Origin: Flavobacterium reichenbachii | GTDB lineage: Bacteria > Bacteroidota > Bacteroidia > Flavobacteriales > Flavobacteriaceae | DNA: 64,000 nt | Direction of reading: 5' to 3' | Assembly: GCF_002217435.1 (NCBI RefSeq) | Contig: NZ_MUHF01000007.1 | Coordinates: 94,950 to 158,949 of the forward strand | The notes under the pieces: generated by a model | Told to the model about the DNA's origin: nothing | Database searches by the model: none | Seen by the model: the letters and a program-made list of their open reading frames with translations, nothing else | Shown here: in pieces, positions 19,924 through 30,995 of the stretch | Position numbering within the stretch: position 1 is the first letter of the stretch | How the letters are laid out: each line of letters opens with the position of its first letter | Translations under genes and position numbers: made by a program

Positions 19924-20466
19924 ATGTCAAGAATAGGTAAAAGCCCAATTGTAATCACTGCTGGTGTAACTGTAGAAGTTAAAGACGGTATTATTACAGT
20001 AAAAGGAAAAAAAGGTCAACTAACTCAGGAGTTTTCGGACGTAACTGTAACTGTTGAAGGCGATCAAGTTCAAGTAGAAAGATCGTCTGATCATAAAGAT
20101 CAAAGAGCAAAACACGGATTATACAGATCATTAATTAATAATATGATTATTGGCGTATCTGAAGGTTTTACAAAAGAACTTGAATTAGTTGGAGTTGGTT
20201 ATAGAGCTTCAAACCAAGGTCAAAAGTTAGATTTAGCTCTTGGATATTCTCACAATATTGTTTTAGAAATTGCTCCAGAAGTAGTTTTAGAAACAATATC
20301 TGAAAAAGGTAAAAACCCTATCGTAAAATTAACATCATTTGATAAACAACTTTTAGGTCAGGTTGCTGCGAAAATCAGAGGTTTCCGTAAGCCTGAGCCG
20401 TACAAAGGAAAAGGTGTTAAATTTGTGGGTGAAGTATTAAGAAGAAAAGCAGGTAAATCAGCTTAA
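19924..20466 (+). CDS. rplF: 50S ribosomal protein L6
   Basis: 180 residues, [19 protein letters not shown] at the start and the second-domain signature [22 protein letters not shown] at the end. Lies near the sarcin-ricin loop and factor-binding site. 19 bases after rpsH, 11 before rplR. Confidence 0.98.
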   Translation: MSRIGKSPIVITAGVTVEVKDGIITVKGKKGQLTQEFSDVTVTVEGDQVQVERSSDHKDQRAKHGLYRSLINNMIIGVSEGFTKELELVGVGYRASNQGQKLDLALGYSHNIVLEIAPEVVLETISEKGKNPIVKLTSFDKQLLGQVAAKIRGFRKPEPYKGKGVKFVGEVLRRKAGKSA

Positions 20467-20477
20467 AAAATAAGATT

Positions 20478-20828
20478 ATGTCATTAACAAAATCTGATAG
20501 AAGACAGAGAATTAGATTCAGAATTAGAAAATCGATTAGCGGTACAGCTGCTAACCCAAGACTATCTGTATTTAGAAGTAACAAAGAAATTTATGCTCAA
20601 CTTATTGATGATGTAAATGGAGTTACTATATTAGCTGCATCTTCAAGAGAAAAAGAAATAGGAAAAGGTACTAACGTTGAAATCGCTACAGCTGTTGGAA
20701 AACTTGTTGCAGAGAAAGCGTTAAAAGCTGGGATTGATACCATCACTTTTGATAGAGGTGGATATTTGTATCACGGTCGTATTAAATCATTAGCAGAAGG
20801 CGCAAGAGCGGCTGGACTTAAATTCTAA
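20478..20828 (+). CDS. rplR: 50S ribosomal protein L18
   Basis: 116 residues with [31 protein letters not shown] and [26 protein letters not shown], the 5S rRNA-binding signatures. Spaced 6 bases before rpsE. Confidence 0.97.
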   Translation: MSLTKSDRRQRIRFRIRKSISGTAANPRLSVFRSNKEIYAQLIDDVNGVTILAASSREKEIGKGTNVEIATAVGKLVAEKALKAGIDTITFDRGGYLYHGRIKSLAEGARAAGLKF

Positions 20829-20834
20829 TATATT

Positions 20835-21356
20835 ATGTCTAAATACAAAAATGTAGAATTGGTAAAACCAAGTGGTCTTGAACTTAAAGATCGTCTGGTA
20901 AGTGTTAATCGTGTTACTAAAGTTACAAAAGGTGGTAGAGCTTTCGGTTTTTCTGCTATTGTAGTTGTAGGTGATGAAAATGGAGTAGTTGGTCATGGAT
21001 TAGGAAAATCTAAAGACGTTTCTGAAGCAATTGCGAAAGCGGTAGAAGATGCTAAGAAAAATTTAGTGAAAATTCCTTTGAATGGACAATCAGTTCCTCA
21101 CGAACAAAAAGGTAAATTTGGTGGTGCACGTGTATTCTTAATTCCTGCGTCTCATGGTACAGGAGTTATTGCTGGTGGAGCTGTTCGTTCAGTTCTTGAA
21201 TCAGTAGGTATTCACGATGTACTATCTAAATCTCAAGGATCATCAAATCCTCATAACGTAGTGAAAGCAACTTTTGATGCTTTATTACAAATGAGAAGCG
21301 CTCATACAGTTGCAAAACAAAGAGGTGTTTCTTTAGAAAAAGTTTTTAAAGGTTAA
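20835..21356 (+). CDS. rpsE: 30S ribosomal protein S5
   Basis: 173 residues: dsRNA-binding-like N-terminal domain ([31 protein letters not shown]) and a C-terminal domain with [23 protein letters not shown]. Helps define decoding accuracy at the mRNA entry side. Wild-type ram-loop residues appear intact. Confidence 0.97.
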   Translation: MSKYKNVELVKPSGLELKDRLVSVNRVTKVTKGGRAFGFSAIVVVGDENGVVGHGLGKSKDVSEAIAKAVEDAKKNLVKIPLNGQSVPHEQKGKFGGARVFLIPASHGTGVIAGGAVRSVLESVGIHDVLSKSQGSSNPHNVVKATFDALLQMRSAHTVAKQRGVSLEKVFKG

Positions 21357-21368
21357 TTCAAGGAAATT

Positions 21369-21551
21369 ATGGCTAAATTATTAGTAAAACAAGTAAGAAG
21401 CAAAATCAACTGTCCTCTTTCTCAAAAGAGAGGTTTGGAAGCTTTGGGTCTACGTAAAATGGGACAAGTTGTAGAGCATGATTCAAACCCTGCTATCCTT
21501 GGTATGATAAACAAAGTTAAACACTTAGTTTCTGTAGAAGAAACTAAATAA
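21369..21551 (+). CDS. rpmD: 50S ribosomal protein L30
   Basis: 60 residues, normal length: [31 protein letters not shown] and [20 protein letters not shown] small 23S-binding protein that some bacteria lack. Between rpsE and rplO (12- and 11-base gaps). Confidence 0.96.
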   Translation: MAKLLVKQVRSKINCPLSQKRGLEALGLRKMGQVVEHDSNPAILGMINKVKHLVSVEETK

Positions 21552-21562
21552 CAAATAATGTT

Positions 21563-22015
21563 ATGAATTTAAGTAACTTACAACCAGCTGAAGGGTCAAC
21601 CCACAATCAAAATAAAAGATTAGGTAGGGGAGAAGGTTCTGGAAAAGGTGGTACTTCAGCAAGAGGTCACAAAGGAGCAAAATCTCGTTCTGGTTATTCT
21701 AAAAAGATTGGTTTTGAAGGAGGGCAAATGCCGCTTCAAAGACGTGTACCTAAGTTTGGTTTCACAAACATCAATCGTAAAGAATACGAAGGTGTTAATT
21801 TGGATACGCTTCAATTATTAGTTGACAATGGTGTCATTACTGATTCTGTTTCTATGACAGATTTCGTAGCTAACCGTCTTGCCACTAAAAATGAAATCGT
21901 TAAGATTTTAGGTAGAGGAGAATTGAAAGCAAAATTAAAAGTAACTGCCCACAAATTTACTGCTACTGCTAAAGCTGCTATTGAAGCTGCTGGAGGAGAG
22001 GCTGTAAGTTTATAA
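21563..22015 (+). CDS. rplO: 50S ribosomal protein L15
   Basis: 150 residues. Gly/Lys/Arg-rich extended N-terminus (RLGRGEGSGKGGTSARGHKGAKSRSG) and the L15 motif GFEGGQMPLQRRVPKFGF. A late-assembly 23S binder. 13 bases before secY. Confidence 0.97.
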   Translation: MNLSNLQPAEGSTHNQNKRLGRGEGSGKGGTSARGHKGAKSRSGYSKKIGFEGGQMPLQRRVPKFGFTNINRKEYEGVNLDTLQLLVDNGVITDSVSMTDFVANRLATKNEIVKILGRGELKAKLKVTAHKFTATAKAAIEAAGGEAVSL

Positions 22016-22028
22016 CTTATCTATTAAG

Positions 22029-23375
22029 ATGAAGAAATTTATTGAATCAATAAGTAATGTTTGGAAAATCGAAGAACTGAAAAACAGAATCTTAATTACT
22101 TTAGGATTACTATTAGTATATCGTTTTGGTGCACACGTTACGCTTCCTGGAATTGACGCAACTCAGTTGACAGGTTTAGCGGGGCAAGCTACTAATGGTT
22201 TAACGGCTATTTTTGACATGTTCACCGGAGGGGCTTTTGCAAAAGCTTCAGTTTTTGCTTTAGGTATTATGCCTTACATTTCTGCATCTATAGTTGTTCA
22301 GTTAATGGGAATTGCTATTCCTTATTTGCAAAAACTTCAAAATGATGGAGAGAGTGGTAGAAAAAAGATTAATCAAATCACTCGTTGGTTGACTATAGCT
22401 ATTACATTGGTTCAAGGTCCAACTTATATCTATAATTTATACAGAACATTGCCTGGTAGTGCATTCTTGCTAGGCTTTAATTCTCCTGAATTTTTATTCT
22501 CGTCTGTTATTATCTTAGTTACTGGTACAATTTTTGCTATGTGGCTTGGAGAAAAAATTACGGATAAAGGTATTGGAAATGGAATTTCATTATTGATTAT
22601 GGTTGGTATTTTAGCCCGTTTGCCACAAGCTTTTATACAAGAATTCACAACCAGAGTTACTAATAACAATGGAGGTCCAATGTTGTTGGTTATTGAAATT
22701 ATAGTGTGGTTATTAGTAATTATTGCTTGTGTATTGCTTACAATGGCAGTACGTAGAATTCCAGTTCAATACGCTCGTCGTACAACAACTGGAGATTATG
22801 AGCAAGATTTAGCAGGGGGTAATAGACAATGGATTCCTCTTAAGCTCAATGCTTCTGGAGTTATGCCAATCATTTTTGCTCAGGCAATTATGTTTATTCC
22901 TGCAGCTGTAGCAGGATTGTCAAAATCAGATACATCACAATCTATTGTTGGAGCATTTAGTAATATCTTTGGTTTTTGGTATAATTTTGTTTTTGCAACT
23001 TTAATCATTGTATTTACATTTTTCTATACTGCGATCACAGTTCCTACTAATAAAATGGCAGATGATCTAAAAAGAAGCGGTGGTTTTATTCCTGGAGTTC
23101 GTCCAGGAGCTGAAACTTCAGATTTCTTAGATAAAGTGATGTCTTTAATAACTTTCCCAGGATCTTTATTCCTTGCTTTGATTGCTGTGTTCCCAGCTAT
23201 TGTTGTAAGTATTATGGATGTACAACAATCTTGGGCAATGTTTTTTGGAGGTACCTCATTAATAATTATGGTTGGAGTTGCAATAGATACTATTCAACAA
23301 ATCAATTCATACTTGTTAAACAAGCATTATGATGGTTTAATGAAGACTGGTAAAAATAGAAAAGCGGTAGCTTAA
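22029..23375 (+). CDS. secY: Protein translocase subunit SecY
   Basis: 448 residues with ten predicted membrane segments. Visible signatures: the plug-region start [17 protein letters not shown] segment ([16 protein letters not shown]), [15 protein letters not shown], and the cytoplasmic loop [23 protein letters not shown]. Channel of the Sec translocon in the inner membrane, partner of SecE/SecG and SecA. Co-transcribed with the spc genes; no adk or map gene separates it from infA. Confidence 0.98.
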   Translation: MKKFIESISNVWKIEELKNRILITLGLLLVYRFGAHVTLPGIDATQLTGLAGQATNGLTAIFDMFTGGAFAKASVFALGIMPYISASIVVQLMGIAIPYLQKLQNDGESGRKKINQITRWLTIAITLVQGPTYIYNLYRTLPGSAFLLGFNSPEFLFSSVIILVTGTIFAMWLGEKITDKGIGNGISLLIMVGILARLPQAFIQEFTTRVTNNNGGPMLLVIEIIVWLLVIIACVLLTMAVRRIPVQYARRTTTGDYEQDLAGGNRQWIPLKLNASGVMPIIFAQAIMFIPAAVAGLSKSDTSQSIVGAFSNIFGFWYNFVFATLIIVFTFFYTAITVPTNKMADDLKRSGGFIPGVRPGAETSDFLDKVMSLITFPGSLFLALIAVFPAIVVSIMDVQQSWAMFFGGTSLIIMVGVAIDTIQQINSYLLNKHYDGLMKTGKNRKAVA

Positions 23376-23382
23376 TATATTT

Positions 23383-23598
23383 ATGGCAAAACAATCAGCA
23401 ATAGAACAAGACGGATCAATCATTGAAGCATTATCAAATGCGATGTTCCGTGTAGAGTTAGAAAATGGACATATTGTAATTGCTCATATTTCTGGAAAAA
23501 TGCGTATGCATTACATCAAATTATTACCTGGTGATAAAGTGAAACTAGAAATGAGTCCTTACGATTTGTCAAAAGCAAGAATTACTTATCGATATTAA
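23383..23598 (+). CDS. infA: Translation initiation factor IF-1
   Basis: 71 residues, an S1-like OB fold: [29 protein letters not shown] and [16 protein letters not shown]. Binds the ribosomal A site during initiation. 7 bases after secY and 12 bases before rpmJ. Confidence 0.98.
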   Translation: MAKQSAIEQDGSIIEALSNAMFRVELENGHIVIAHISGKMRMHYIKLLPGDKVKLEMSPYDLSKARITYRY

Positions 23599-23610
23599 AG
23601 GATATTCACT

Positions 23611-23727
23611 ATGAAAGTTAGAGCATCAGTAAAAAAGAGAAGTGCCGAGTGCATTATCGTGCGTAGAAAAGGGAGATTGTACGTAATAAACAAAAAAAAT
23701 CCTAGATTTAAACAAAGACAAGGATAA
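23611..23727 (+). CDS. rpmJ: 50S ribosomal protein L36 (zinc-free form)
   Basis: 38 residues, ATG at 23611 and TAA at 23725-23727. The protein starts [21 protein letters not shown] and ends [11 protein letters not shown], clearly L36. The usual zinc ligands (C-x2-C...C...H) are missing: only one Cys (residue 14) remains and the other positions are Ser, Ile and Phe types. Such forms do not need zinc. Too small for many gene callers. 2 bases before rpsM. Confidence 0.95.
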
Positions 23728-23729
23728 TT

Positions 23730-24104
23730 ATGGCAAGAATAGCAGGGGTAGATATCCCAAAAAATAAGAGAGGTGTTATAGCACTTACCTACATCTTCGG
23801 ATTAGGAAAAAGTAGAGCTATTGAGATTTTAGAGAAAGCTCAAGTTAGCCAAGATAAAAAAGTTCAAGATTGGAATGACGACGAGATCGGAGCAATTCGT
23901 GATGCAGTTTCATTTTACAAAATTGAAGGAGAATTACGTTCTGAAGTTTCTTTAAACATCAAACGTTTAATGGATATTGGTTGTTACAGAGGTATCCGTC
24001 ATAGATCTGGTCTTCCTTTAAGAGGACAAAGAACTAAAAACAACTCTAGAACAAGAAAAGGTAAAAGAAAAACTGTTGCTAACAAGAAAAAAGCAACTAA
24101 ATAA
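23730..24104 (+). CDS. rpsM: 30S ribosomal protein S13
   Basis: 124 residues: [30 protein letters not shown] and [30 protein letters not shown]. Sits at the head and forms bridges to L5; its tail touches P-site tRNA. Immediately follows rpmJ. Confidence 0.98.
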   Translation: MARIAGVDIPKNKRGVIALTYIFGLGKSRAIEILEKAQVSQDKKVQDWNDDEIGAIRDAVSFYKIEGELRSEVSLNIKRLMDIGCYRGIRHRSGLPLRGQRTKNNSRTRKGKRKTVANKKKATK

Positions 24105-24112
24105 TAAGTAAT

Positions 24113-24496
24113 ATGGCTAAAGCAACTGCAAAAAAACGTAAAGTTATCGTTGAATCAACGGGTGAAGCTCATATTTCTGCGACTTTCAACAATATTATCA
24201 TTTCTTTGACTAATAAGAAAGGTGAAGTTATTTCTTGGTCTTCAGCTGGTAAAATGGGTTTCAGAGGTTCTAAAAAGAACACTCCGTATGCAGCTCAAAT
24301 GGCAGCAGAAGATTGTAGTAAAGTAGCTCTTGAAGCAGGACTTAAAAAAGTAAAAGTTTATGTAAAAGGACCAGGAAACGGACGTGAGTCTGCTATTCGT
24401 TCTATTCATAACGGTGGAATTGAAGTTACTGAGATTATCGATGTTACTCCAATGCCTCACAACGGATGTCGTCCTCCAAAAAGACGTAGAGTTTAA
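24113..24496 (+). CDS. rpsK: 30S ribosomal protein S11
   Basis: 127 residues: [43 protein letters not shown] core and [18 protein letters not shown] at the end. Platform protein near the E site and the Shine-Dalgarno/anti-Shine-Dalgarno helix. An 89-base gap with a structured leader separates it from rpsD. Confidence 0.98.
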   Translation: MAKATAKKRKVIVESTGEAHISATFNNIIISLTNKKGEVISWSSAGKMGFRGSKKNTPYAAQMAAEDCSKVALEAGLKKVKVYVKGPGNGRESAIRSIHNGGIEVTEIIDVTPMPHNGCRPPKRRRV

Positions 24497-24521
24497 TACT
24501 CAAATTTTTATAGTATAACCT

Positions 24522-24573
24522 AGATAGAATATAGATTATCGAAGGATAAGACCTGAATTCATAATCTCTATCT
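24522..24573 (+). promoter_or_regulatory. Imperfect stem-loop in the rpsK-rpsD gap (candidate S4 leader)
   Basis: AGATAGA...AGATTAT (24522-24539) can pair with ATAATCTCTATCT (24561-24573), leaving a bulge of about five bases and a 21-base loop. It sits 14 bases before the rpsD start in the only sizeable gap of the alpha block. S4 autoregulates this operon in several phyla, so an S4-binding leader is plausible; no T-run follows. Confidence 0.45.
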
Positions 24574-24586
24574 TAAACAATTTAAA

Positions 24587-25192
24587 ATGGCAAGATATAC
24601 TGGTCCTAGTACAAGAATCGCTCGTAAATTTGGCGAAGCAATCTTCGGAGATGACAAATCTTTCGAAAAAAGAAATTACCCACCTGGACAACACGGGATG
24701 GCTAAAAAAAGAGGAAAAAAATCTGAGTACGCTGTTCAGTTAATGGAAAAGCAAAAAGCTAAATATTCTTATGGAATTTTAGAAAAACAATTCAGAAATT
24801 TATTCGAAAAAGCATCAGCTACTAAAGGAGTTACTGGTGAAGTTTTATTACAATTATGCGAAGCAAGATTGGATAACGTAGTTTTTAGAATGGGTATCGC
24901 TCCTTCTAGAAGAGGTGCACGTCAAATCGTATCTCACAGACACGTTACTGTAAATGGAGAAGTTGTAAATATTCCTTCTTACCACCTTAAGCCTGGTGAT
25001 AAAGTTGCAGTTCGTGAAAAATCTAAATCTTTAGAAGCTATCGAACGTTCTTTATCAAATTCAAGTCATGTTTATGAATGGATTACTTGGAACAATGATC
25101 TTAAAGAAGGAACTTTCGTTTCTGTACCTGCAAGACTTCAAATTCCAGAAAACATTAAAGAACAATTAATCGTAGAGTTGTACAACAAATAA
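24587..25192 (+). CDS. rpsD: 30S ribosomal protein S4
   Basis: 201 residues: [21 protein letters not shown], the [10 protein letters not shown] motif, and the S4 RNA-binding domain ([31 protein letters not shown]). No N-terminal zinc cysteines. 16S assembly initiator and known translational regulator in other bacteria. Confidence 0.98.
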   Translation: MARYTGPSTRIARKFGEAIFGDDKSFEKRNYPPGQHGMAKKRGKKSEYAVQLMEKQKAKYSYGILEKQFRNLFEKASATKGVTGEVLLQLCEARLDNVVFRMGIAPSRRGARQIVSHRHVTVNGEVVNIPSYHLKPGDKVAVREKSKSLEAIERSLSNSSHVYEWITWNNDLKEGTFVSVPARLQIPENIKEQLIVELYNK

Positions 25193-25213
25193 TAATTGAC
25201 TTAGTCGAAATTT

Positions 25214-26206
25214 ATGGCAATATTTAATTTTCAAAAGCCCGATAAAGTTATCATGATCGATTCAACCGATTTTGAAGGTAAATTCGAATTTAGACCTTTA
25301 GAACCTGGTTATGGATTGACTGTTGGTAATGCACTTAGAAGAGTTTTGCTTTCAGCATTAGAAGGTTATGCAATTACATCTGTTCGTATCGAGGGTGTGG
25401 ATCATGAGTTTTCTACTATTTCAGGTGTTGTTGAAGATGTTACCGAAATTATCCTTAATCTAAAACAAGTACGTTTTAAACGTCAAATTGAAGATATCGA
25501 TAATGAATCAGTTACTATTTCTGTTTCAGGTAAAGATCAATTAACAGCAGGTGATTTTCAAAAATTTATTTCAGGTTTTCAAGTTTTGAATCCAGACCTT
25601 GTTATCTGTAACTTAGATTCTAAAATCAAATTGAACTTCGATTTAACAATCGAAAAAGGTAGAGGGTATGTTCCTGCTGAGGAGAACAAAAAACAGAATG
25701 CGGCAATTGGTACTATTTTTACAGATTCTATTTTTACTCCGGTAAAAAATGTAAAATATGCAATTGAAAACTTCCGTGTTGAGCAAAAAACAGATTACGA
25801 AAAATTAGTTTTTGAAATTAAAACTGATGGTTCTATTAATCCAAAGGATGCTCTTACTGAAGCTGCTAAAGTTTTAATTCACCACTTCATGTTATTTTCT
25901 GACGAAAGAATTACACTCGAGGCTGACGAAATTGCACAAACAGAATCTTATGATGAAGAGTCATTGCATATGAGACAATTGCTTAAAACTAAGCTTGTTG
26001 ATATGGATTTATCTGTTAGAGCATTAAATTGCTTGAAAGCGGCTGAAGTTGATACACTTGGTGATTTAGTATCGTTCAATAAAAATGACCTGATGAAATT
26101 CCGTAATTTTGGTAAAAAATCTTTAACTGAACTTGATGAACTTGTTGCAGTTAAAAATTTAACTTTCGGAATGGACTTAGCTAAATACAAATTAGATAAA
26201 GAATAA
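25214..26206 (+). CDS. rpoA: RNA polymerase subunit alpha
   Basis: 330 residues. N-terminal dimerisation domain with [34 protein letters not shown]-terminal domain (about 255-320) with [23 protein letters not shown] and [16 protein letters not shown], which contacts DNA and activators. Standard place between rpsD and rplQ. Confidence 0.98.
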   Translation: MAIFNFQKPDKVIMIDSTDFEGKFEFRPLEPGYGLTVGNALRRVLLSALEGYAITSVRIEGVDHEFSTISGVVEDVTEIILNLKQVRFKRQIEDIDNESVTISVSGKDQLTAGDFQKFISGFQVLNPDLVICNLDSKIKLNFDLTIEKGRGYVPAEENKKQNAAIGTIFTDSIFTPVKNVKYAIENFRVEQKTDYEKLVFEIKTDGSINPKDALTEAAKVLIHHFMLFSDERITLEADEIAQTESYDEESLHMRQLLKTKLVDMDLSVRALNCLKAAEVDTLGDLVSFNKNDLMKFRNFGKKSLTELDELVAVKNLTFGMDLAKYKLDKE

Positions 26207-26209
26207 TTC

Positions 26210-26227
26210 AATCCGCCTCGGCGGATT
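26210..26227 (+). repeat. Short G/C-rich palindrome between rpoA and rplQ
   Basis: AATCCGC (26210-26216), CTCG loop, GCGGATT (26221-26227): a perfect 7-bp stem, unusually G/C-rich for its surroundings and without a T-run. It starts 4 bases after the rpoA stop. Possibly a REP-like dispersed element or a stability hairpin. Confidence 0.55.
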
Positions 26228-26242
26228 AAATTTAAAATAGCA

Positions 26243-26734
26243 ATGAGACACGGAAAAAAATTCAATCACTTAAGCAGACAGACTGGACATAGAAAAGCTA
26301 TGTTGGCTAATATGGCTTGTTCTCTTATTGAGCACAAACGTATTAACACTACTGTTGCTAAAGCTAAAGCGCTTAAACAATTTGTTGAGCCTTTAATCAC
26401 AAAATCAAAAGAAGATACGACTCACAATCGTCGTATTGTTTTTGCTTACTTACGTAGTAAATATGCTGTAACTGACTTGTTCAGAGACGTAGCTGCTAAA
26501 GTTGGAGACCGTCCAGGTGGATACACTCGTATCATTAAAGTTGGAAATCGTTTGGGAGATAATGCTGATATGGCAATGATCGAACTTGTAGATTTCAATG
26601 AACTTTACAATGGAGGTAAAAAAGAAATTAAAAAAGCAAAAAGCCGTCGTGGTGGTAAAGCAAAAAAAGCAGAGGAGACTACTTCTGAAGCTCCAGCTGC
26701 TGAATCAGAATCGACTACTGAAGCTTCTGAATAA
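26243..26734 (+). CDS. rplQ: 50S ribosomal protein L17
   Basis: 163 residues: [24 protein letters not shown] start, [21 protein letters not shown] and [25 protein letters not shown] core. Longer than E. coli L17 (127) because of a C-terminal tail of about 40 residues, first Lys/Arg-rich and then Glu/Ala/Ser/Thr-rich. Last gene of the supercluster; a terminator follows. Confidence 0.97.
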   Translation: MRHGKKFNHLSRQTGHRKAMLANMACSLIEHKRINTTVAKAKALKQFVEPLITKSKEDTTHNRRIVFAYLRSKYAVTDLFRDVAAKVGDRPGGYTRIIKVGNRLGDNADMAMIELVDFNELYNGGKKEIKKAKSRRGGKAKKAEETTSEAPAAESESTTEASE

Positions 26735-26762
26735 TTATGAAAGTAATGATTCTATAGAAATC

Positions 26763-26798
26763 AAGGATAAGCTAATTTTTAGTTTATCCTTTTTTTTT
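26763..26798 (+). terminator. Intrinsic terminator after rplQ
   Basis: AAGGATAAGCT (26763-26773) pairs with AGTTTATCCT (26781-26790) with one mismatch, followed by eight T. Ends the ribosomal supercluster. Confidence 0.88.
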
Positions 26799-26879
26799 GG
26801 AATTTTTTTAAACAAGATGAAATTTAACTTATTTCGGCAGTAAGGTTTTATTTTTATGAATGAAATTTTTAAAAAATCT

Positions 26880-26909
26880 TGGAAGCACTCTTTTAAAGGA
26901 GTAAATTTG
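26880..26909 (+). promoter_or_regulatory. Promoter of carA
   Basis: TTG (26880-26882), a 19-base spacer and TAAATTTG (26902-26909) match the Flavobacterium consensus. The leader would be about 70 bases. No pyrimidine-sensing structure is obvious. Confidence 0.7.
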
Positions 26910-26984
26910 CAAAATATCTAATTACAAATAAAACAAGCTTTAAAGGTTTTATTAGACAATAAAAAAACAATACAAAGTAAAAGA

Positions 26985-28103
26985 ATGAAATATACTACAC
27001 GACAAAGCGCCATTTTATTATTAAGCGATGGAACAATTTTTCACGGAAAATCTATCGGTATCAGTGGTAAAACTTTCGGGGAGGTTTGTTTTAATACTGG
27101 AATGACTGGATATCAAGAGATTTTTACAGATCCTTCTTATTTTGGTCAGATAATGGTTGCTACGAATGCTCACATTGGGAATTATGGTATTAATGATTTA
27201 GAAATTGAATCTGACAGTGTTAAAATTGCTGGTTTAGTTTGTAAAAACTTTAGTTTTAATTATTCACGAGAAGATGCCTCTGGAAGTTTAGAAGATTATT
27301 TTACGAAGCAAAATTTAATCTGTATTTCTGATGTTGACACAAGAGCTCTTGTGAGTTACATCCGTGACAATGGAGCTATGAATGCTGTTATCTGTACCGA
27401 CGGAACTTCGATTGAAGAGTTGAAAAAAGAATTGGCGAATGTGCCAAATATGGAAGGTTTAGAGTTGGCATCAAAAGTTTCAACTACTGAGCCTTATTTT
27501 TTTGGAGATGAAAATGCTGCCTATAAAATCTCTGCTTTAGATCTTGGAATAAAAAAGAACATTTTGAGAAATCTAGCTAAGAGAGATTGTTACATTAAAG
27601 TTTTTCCTTACGATTCTACTTATAAAGACTTAGCTGAATTTAATCCTGATGGTTATTTCTTATCAAACGGACCTGGTGATCCAGATCCTCTTTTTGGTGC
27701 GATACAAGTTGCTAAGGAAATTATTGCAGATGATAAACCATTGTTTGGGATTTGCTTAGGTCATCAGATTATAGCTTTGGCGAATGGCGTAAAGACCTAT
27801 AAAATGTTTGGTGGTCATCGCGGAATTAATCATCCGGTAAAGAACATTATTACTGGTAAAGGTGAAATTACTTCTCAAAATCATGGTTTTGCGGTTAAAA
27901 AAGAAGCTTTAGACGGTCATCCGGAATTAGAAATTACGCATATACATTTAAACGATGACACTGTAGCAGGAATGAGAATGAAAAATAAAAATTGTTTTTC
28001 AGTACAATACCATCCTGAAGCTAGTCCTGGACCACACGATTCGTCTTATTTATTTGATCAATTTGTTGAGAATATAAAACAAGCAGGTTCTAAAACGATG
28101 TAG
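26985..28103 (+). CDS. carA: Carbamoyl-phosphate synthase small (glutaminase) subunit
   Basis: 372 residues. N-terminal CPSase domain (GEVCFNTGMTGYQEIFTDPSY) and a C-terminal class-I glutamine amidotransferase with the nucleophile Cys257 in FGICLGHQ and the His343/Glu345 pair in QYHPEASPG. Supplies ammonia to CarB for carbamoyl phosphate, used in pyrimidine and arginine synthesis. carB is not adjacent. eno follows after 100 bases without a visible terminator. Confidence 0.97.
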   Translation: MKYTTRQSAILLLSDGTIFHGKSIGISGKTFGEVCFNTGMTGYQEIFTDPSYFGQIMVATNAHIGNYGINDLEIESDSVKIAGLVCKNFSFNYSREDASGSLEDYFTKQNLICISDVDTRALVSYIRDNGAMNAVICTDGTSIEELKKELANVPNMEGLELASKVSTTEPYFFGDENAAYKISALDLGIKKNILRNLAKRDCYIKVFPYDSTYKDLAEFNPDGYFLSNGPGDPDPLFGAIQVAKEIIADDKPLFGICLGHQIIALANGVKTYKMFGGHRGINHPVKNIITGKGEITSQNHGFAVKKEALDGHPELEITHIHLNDDTVAGMRMKNKNCFSVQYHPEASPGPHDSSYLFDQFVENIKQAGSKTM

Positions 28104-28191
28104 TTAATAAATAAACATGTTTAATGAGTATAATGCGTATTTACTATTAAATATTTTTATAATTTCGAAAAAAAATATAATTTATTAATAA

Positions 28192-29496
<1,305 letters not shown>

Positions 29497-29514
29497 TTGT
29501 TAGAGTTATATATT

Positions 29515-29554
29515 GTAAAAAAACCATTCATTTTTTATGAATGGTTTTTTTTTG
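29515..29554 (+). terminator. Intrinsic terminator after eno
   Basis: AAACCATTCAT (29521-29531) pairs perfectly with ATGAATGGTTT (29537-29547) around five T, followed by a T-run; an A-run precedes it, so it could work in both directions. Confidence 0.92.
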
Positions 29555-29607
29555 GAGTTTTAACAAATTCATAGCAGTATTCTTTTTTTAATTAATGTTA
29601 AATTCCT

Positions 29608-29615
29608 TAGATTTG
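29608..29615 (+). promoter_or_regulatory. -7 element of the gltA promoter
   Basis: TAGATTTG matches TAnnTTTG, 37 bases before the gltA ATG. No clear TTG at the -33 position, so moderate confidence. Confidence 0.5.
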
Positions 29616-29652
29616 ATAAATTATTATTTTAAAGATTTATTTCCAATATATT

Positions 29653-30930
29653 ATGTCAAAAATAGCTACATTAGAAGTAGATGGTCAAAAAATTGAACTT
29701 CCGGTAATAACAGGAAGCGAAAATGAATCAGCTATCGATATTAACAAATTACGTGATTTAACAGGTGTAATCACAATTGATCCAGGTTATAAAAATTCTG
29801 GATCTTGTAAAAGCGAGATTACTTTCTTAGATGGAGAATTAGGTATTTTGCGTTACAGAGGATATTCAATTGAAGATTTGGCTGAAAAAGCTGGATTTTT
29901 GGAGGTATCTTATCTTTTAATTTTTGGCGAATTGCCAACGGCTCAGCAATTGGAGCAATTTGAAAATGATATTAAAAAACATACTTTGGTAAACGAAGAA
30001 ATGAAAAATATCATTGATGGTTTTCCAAAAACAGCACATCCAATGGGAGTTCTGTCTGCTTTGACTAGTGCTTTAACAGCATTTAATCCTAAAGCTGTAA
30101 ATGTTGAAAATGAAAAAGAAATGTATGAAGCTATTTGTAAAACAATGGCCAAATTTCTTGTAATTGCTACTTGGACTTACAGAAAGTCAATGGGATATCC
30201 ATTGAATTATTATGATAATACAAAAGGATATGTAGAGAACTTTATGCAGTTGATGTTTCAATTGCCTACAGGGCCTTACAAAGCAAATCCGATAATTGTT
30301 GATGCATTAGATAAATTATTTATACTTCATGCAGATCACGAACAAAACTGTTCTACTTCTACAGTAAGAATGGTTGGTTCTTCTCATGCTGGTTTATTTG
30401 CATCAATTTCTGCAGGAGTTTCAGCTCTTTGGGGACCTCTTCATGGAGGTGCTAATCAAGCTGTTCTTGAGATGTTAGAAGAAATTAACAAAGATGGCGG
30501 GGATACAGATAAATTTTTAGCAAAGGCAAAAGATAAAAATGATCCTTTCCGTTTAATGGGATTTGGGCATAGAGTTTATAAAAACTTTGATCCAAGAGCT
30601 AAAATCATTAAAAAAGCAGCTAACGAAGTTTTAGAAACTTTAGGTGTTGATGATCCTATTTTAGAAATTGCTAAAAAATTAGAAGCAGCAGCACTTGAAG
30701 ATGAATATTTTAAATCAAGAAACTTATATCCAAACGTAGATTTCTATTCTGGAATTATCTACAGAGCATTAGGAATTCCTACTGATATGTTTACAGTAAT
30801 GTTTGCAATAGGAAGATTACCGGGCTGGATCGCGCAATGGAAAGAAATGCGTGAGAACAAAGAGCCAATTGGCCGACCAAGACAGATTTATACTGGACAC
30901 CCTTTGAGAGAGTTCAAGTCTAACAAATAA
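29653..30930 (+). CDS. gltA: Citrate synthase
   Basis: 425 residues, the hexameric type-II bacterial form. Active-site segments: LHADHEQNCSTSTVRMVGS, GPLHGGANQAV (first catalytic His), MGFGHRVYKNFDPRA (second His) and the Asp/Arg region VDFYSGIIYRALGIP. Condenses acetyl-CoA and oxaloacetate. Single-gene unit between its own promoter and terminator. Confidence 0.98.
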   Translation: MSKIATLEVDGQKIELPVITGSENESAIDINKLRDLTGVITIDPGYKNSGSCKSEITFLDGELGILRYRGYSIEDLAEKAGFLEVSYLLIFGELPTAQQLEQFENDIKKHTLVNEEMKNIIDGFPKTAHPMGVLSALTSALTAFNPKAVNVENEKEMYEAICKTMAKFLVIATWTYRKSMGYPLNYYDNTKGYVENFMQLMFQLPTGPYKANPIIVDALDKLFILHADHEQNCSTSTVRMVGSSHAGLFASISAGVSALWGPLHGGANQAVLEMLEEINKDGGDTDKFLAKAKDKNDPFRLMGFGHRVYKNFDPRAKIIKKAANEVLETLGVDDPILEIAKKLEAAALEDEYFKSRNLYPNVDFYSGIIYRALGIPTDMFTVMFAIGRLPGWIAQWKEMRENKEPIGRPRQIYTGHPLREFKSNK

Positions 30931-30931
30931 A

Positions 30932-30969
30932 AAAAAACTAAAGCTTCACTTAACTGTGAAGCTTTTTTT
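30932..30969 (+). terminator. Intrinsic terminator after gltA
   Basis: AAAGCTTCAC (30940-30949) pairs with GTGAAGCTTT (30956-30965) around TTAACT, followed by a T-run. The preceding A-run (30928-30937) would let it act on the other strand too. Confidence 0.92.
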
Positions 30970-30995
30970 ATCTTTACCCAAAATATAAGAGAATT

